DNA of 6,460 bases, from NCBI GenBank assembly GCA_012514125.1, contig JAAZAW010000258.1:1-6460 (forward strand), given 5' to 3'. Below the pieces are notes generated by a model. The model ran no database searches and had not been told where the DNA came from. It was given only the letters and a program-made list of their open reading frames with translations. The stretch is from Phycisphaerae bacterium (GTDB taxonomy: Bacteria > Planctomycetota > Phycisphaerae > JAAYCJ01). This document shows positions 5,442-6,460 of this stretch, one piece after another (the first letter of the stretch is position 1; every line of letters begins with the position of its first letter). The translations under genes and the position numbers were made by a program.

Positions 5442-6460
5442 TTATTCCTGCAGGAACAATCCGTGCGGACTGGTCAATTGTGTCGCTCCCCCTGAAATGA
5501 TGCGATCGGGAGCAACCGTCCCATTGCGAGTCGCGATCTGATTGTAACTGTAAATCGCATTCGCCGCGGCGTCCGTGATAAAGCCCACACCGTTGGAGTC
5601 CACGGTGATGCACCGTATACTTCCTGCCCCGGAAACAGTCAATATCACATCGGGCATGATATTTCCGTTTTTGGTGGAGGCATTGTTGAAGACCAGAACT
5701 TGAGCCGGCGGATTAACCACAAAGAGATTGTTGTTCGCATCCACGAAAACATCATTCAAAGCTCCGGTAAAGCTCGCACTGCTGATCGTTCGGCTGGGAG
5801 TAACCGACCCATTGAGTGTACTTGCATTCGCGAACACAAGAACATTTTTGGCCCCGGCGTTGGCCACATACAAATTGTCGTTATCGTCGAGAAAGATTCC
5901 TCTCGGAGAATTCAGATTTCCCGCGCTGGTGATCGTTCGATTCGGCGCAACGTTCCCATTGGCTATAGTGGCGTTGGCAAAAGCAACGATATTAGTCCCC
6001 GTGCCTGAATTCGCTACATACAGCAGGTTTCTTTCTTCATCGAAGGCGATACCAAATGTATTCGTGAGTTGAGTCTGCGGCCCCAGGATATTCGCGCTTG
6101 GCGCCACATTTCCGTTGGCGGTAGCCGGATTGTTGTAAATGGTCACAGCCGAGATGTTGGTGACATTCAAAGCACCCGCCGAGTTGACAGTCGCAAAAAC
6201 AGGATCATTCAGCATCGTCTGCACTCCGGACAGGTTTGTCGTCGGAGCGACGTTCCCGTTCAAAGTCGCGGGGTTGGTGAATGAAAGAATCTTGCGAGGG
6301 CTTCTGTTCGTAACGAACAGGACGGAAGAAGCCGTGACCGTGATATTCACCGTATCCGGACTGCTCACACCGTTCTCGTCACTTACAATCAGTTGAAAAG
6401 TAAGAACGATCGACAGATTTGGCGCGGTAAAGGTCGGGTTCGCCGTATCCGCTCCCGTCA
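5442..6460 (-). CDS. PKD/REJ-like domain plus six-bladed propeller protein, N-terminus outside window
   Basis: The C-terminal 338 residues of a larger protein that enters from the right edge; the frame is open to base 6460. Residues 1-43 (TGADTANPTFTAP through DTVNITVTA) match the end of a PKD/REJ-like beta-sandwich, whose hallmark is 'GADTANPTFTAP...LTFQLTVSDxNGxSSxDTVxITV'. Residues 44-338 are six repeats of about 49 residues, each with a 'LYVANxxxNxIxVFxNAxTxNGNVAPxRxI' pattern, as in NHL-like or SMP-30-like propellers. The last repeat ends exactly at the C-terminus, so the propeller forms the end of the protein. There is no membrane anchor or sorting signal in the visible part. Such proteins are usually secreted or on the cell surface; that and any ligand-binding role are inference, because the signal peptide would lie outside. 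A GTG at 6368 is in frame but is inside the PKD-like domain and is not the real start. A strong terminator follows the stop. Confidence 0.88.
   Translation of the reverse strand, partial: TGADTANPTFTAPNLSIVLTFQLIVSDENGVSSPDTVNITVTASSVLFVTNRSPRKILSFTNPATLNGNVAPTTNLSGVQTMLNDPVFATVNSAGALNVTNISAVTIYNNPATANGNVAPSANILGPQTQLTNTFGIAFDEERNLLYVANSGTGTNIVAFANATIANGNVAPNRTITSAGNLNSPRGIFLDDNDNLYVANAGAKNVLVFANASTLNGSVTPSRTISSASFTGALNDVFVDANNNLFVVNPPAQVLVFNNASTKNGNIMPDVILTVSGAGSIRCITVDSNGVGFITDAAANAIYSYNQIATRNGTVAPDRIISGGATQLTSPHGLFLQE
5445..6329 (-). repeat. Six tandem propeller-blade repeats of about 147 bases
   Basis: The Asn-Gly of the conserved NGNVAP-type motif falls at visible residues 67, 115, 167, 216, 264 and 312, a spacing of 48, 52, 49, 48 and 48 residues. 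The motif reads NGNVAP, NGNVAP, NGNVAP, NGSVTP, NGNIMP and NGTVAP in order. The copies are diverged at the DNA level, so the duplication is old and the repeats are held by structure rather than by recent recombination. Blade 2 is the most degenerate at its first strand (ALNVTNISAV). Confidence 0.85.

Noticed and set aside
5700..6396. Plus-strand open frames opposite the propeller gene
   Set aside because: They mirror the repeated NGNVAP-type codons of the minus-strand gene and show no independent domain.
1..6460. CRISPR array, tRNA, rRNA, insertion sequence or phage genes
   Set aside because: No spaced direct repeats, cloverleaf, transposase motifs or terminal inverted repeats were seen. The only tandem repeats are protein-coding propeller blades.

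Overview
The window is ordinary bacterial chromosomal DNA with tightly packed genes and moderate-to-high GC content. No phage, insertion sequence, CRISPR array, tRNA or rRNA is visible. The lineage cannot be fixed from sequence alone. A sigma-54-dependent Amt transporter, an ECF sigma factor with a zinc anti-sigma factor, a divergent LexA-like protein and a large secreted-type PKD/propeller protein fit a Gram-negative environmental bacterium, for example Planctomycetota or a neighbouring candidate phylum. That placement is inference and weak.

Layout from left to right. (1) 1-1245, minus strand: an ammonium transporter (amt) with a signal peptide, cut by the left edge just before its C-terminal tail. 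(2) 1246-1560: a divergent regulatory region with a consensus-perfect sigma-54 promoter facing amt and a cluster of TGTAA half-sites about 115-150 bp upstream of the predicted amt transcription start. A weaker sigma-70-like promoter faces right. (3) 1561-3166, plus strand: a probable operon of an ECF sigma factor, a small cysteine-rich RsrA/ZAS-type anti-sigma factor, and a LexA-fold protein. The LexA-like protein keeps the catalytic serine but has lost the catalytic lysine (Cys in its place) and the Ala-Gly cleavage site. A 26-codon ORF with its own good ribosome binding site bridges the sigma and anti-sigma genes. (4) 3167-3334: a spacer with a nine-C tract, short imperfect repeats and an extended -10 promoter. 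(5) 3335-5283, plus strand: rarA (replication-fork AAA+ ATPase) and 5-formyltetrahydrofolate cyclo-ligase, overlapping by ATGA. (6) 5284-5441: a convergent intergenic region with a strong terminator for the minus-strand gene. (7) 5442-6460, minus strand: the C-terminal part of a large protein, with the end of a PKD/REJ-like beta-sandwich followed by six regular repeats of about 49 residues that look like a six-bladed beta-propeller closing exactly at the C-terminus.

The part most worth attention is the sigma/anti-sigma/LexA-like cluster. The anti-sigma factor carries the cysteine layout of thiol-responsive RsrA proteins. The neighbouring LexA-like regulator appears unable to self-cleave and has a cysteine in place of the catalytic lysine. 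A redox- or stress-responsive circuit is plausible but is not shown by sequence alone.
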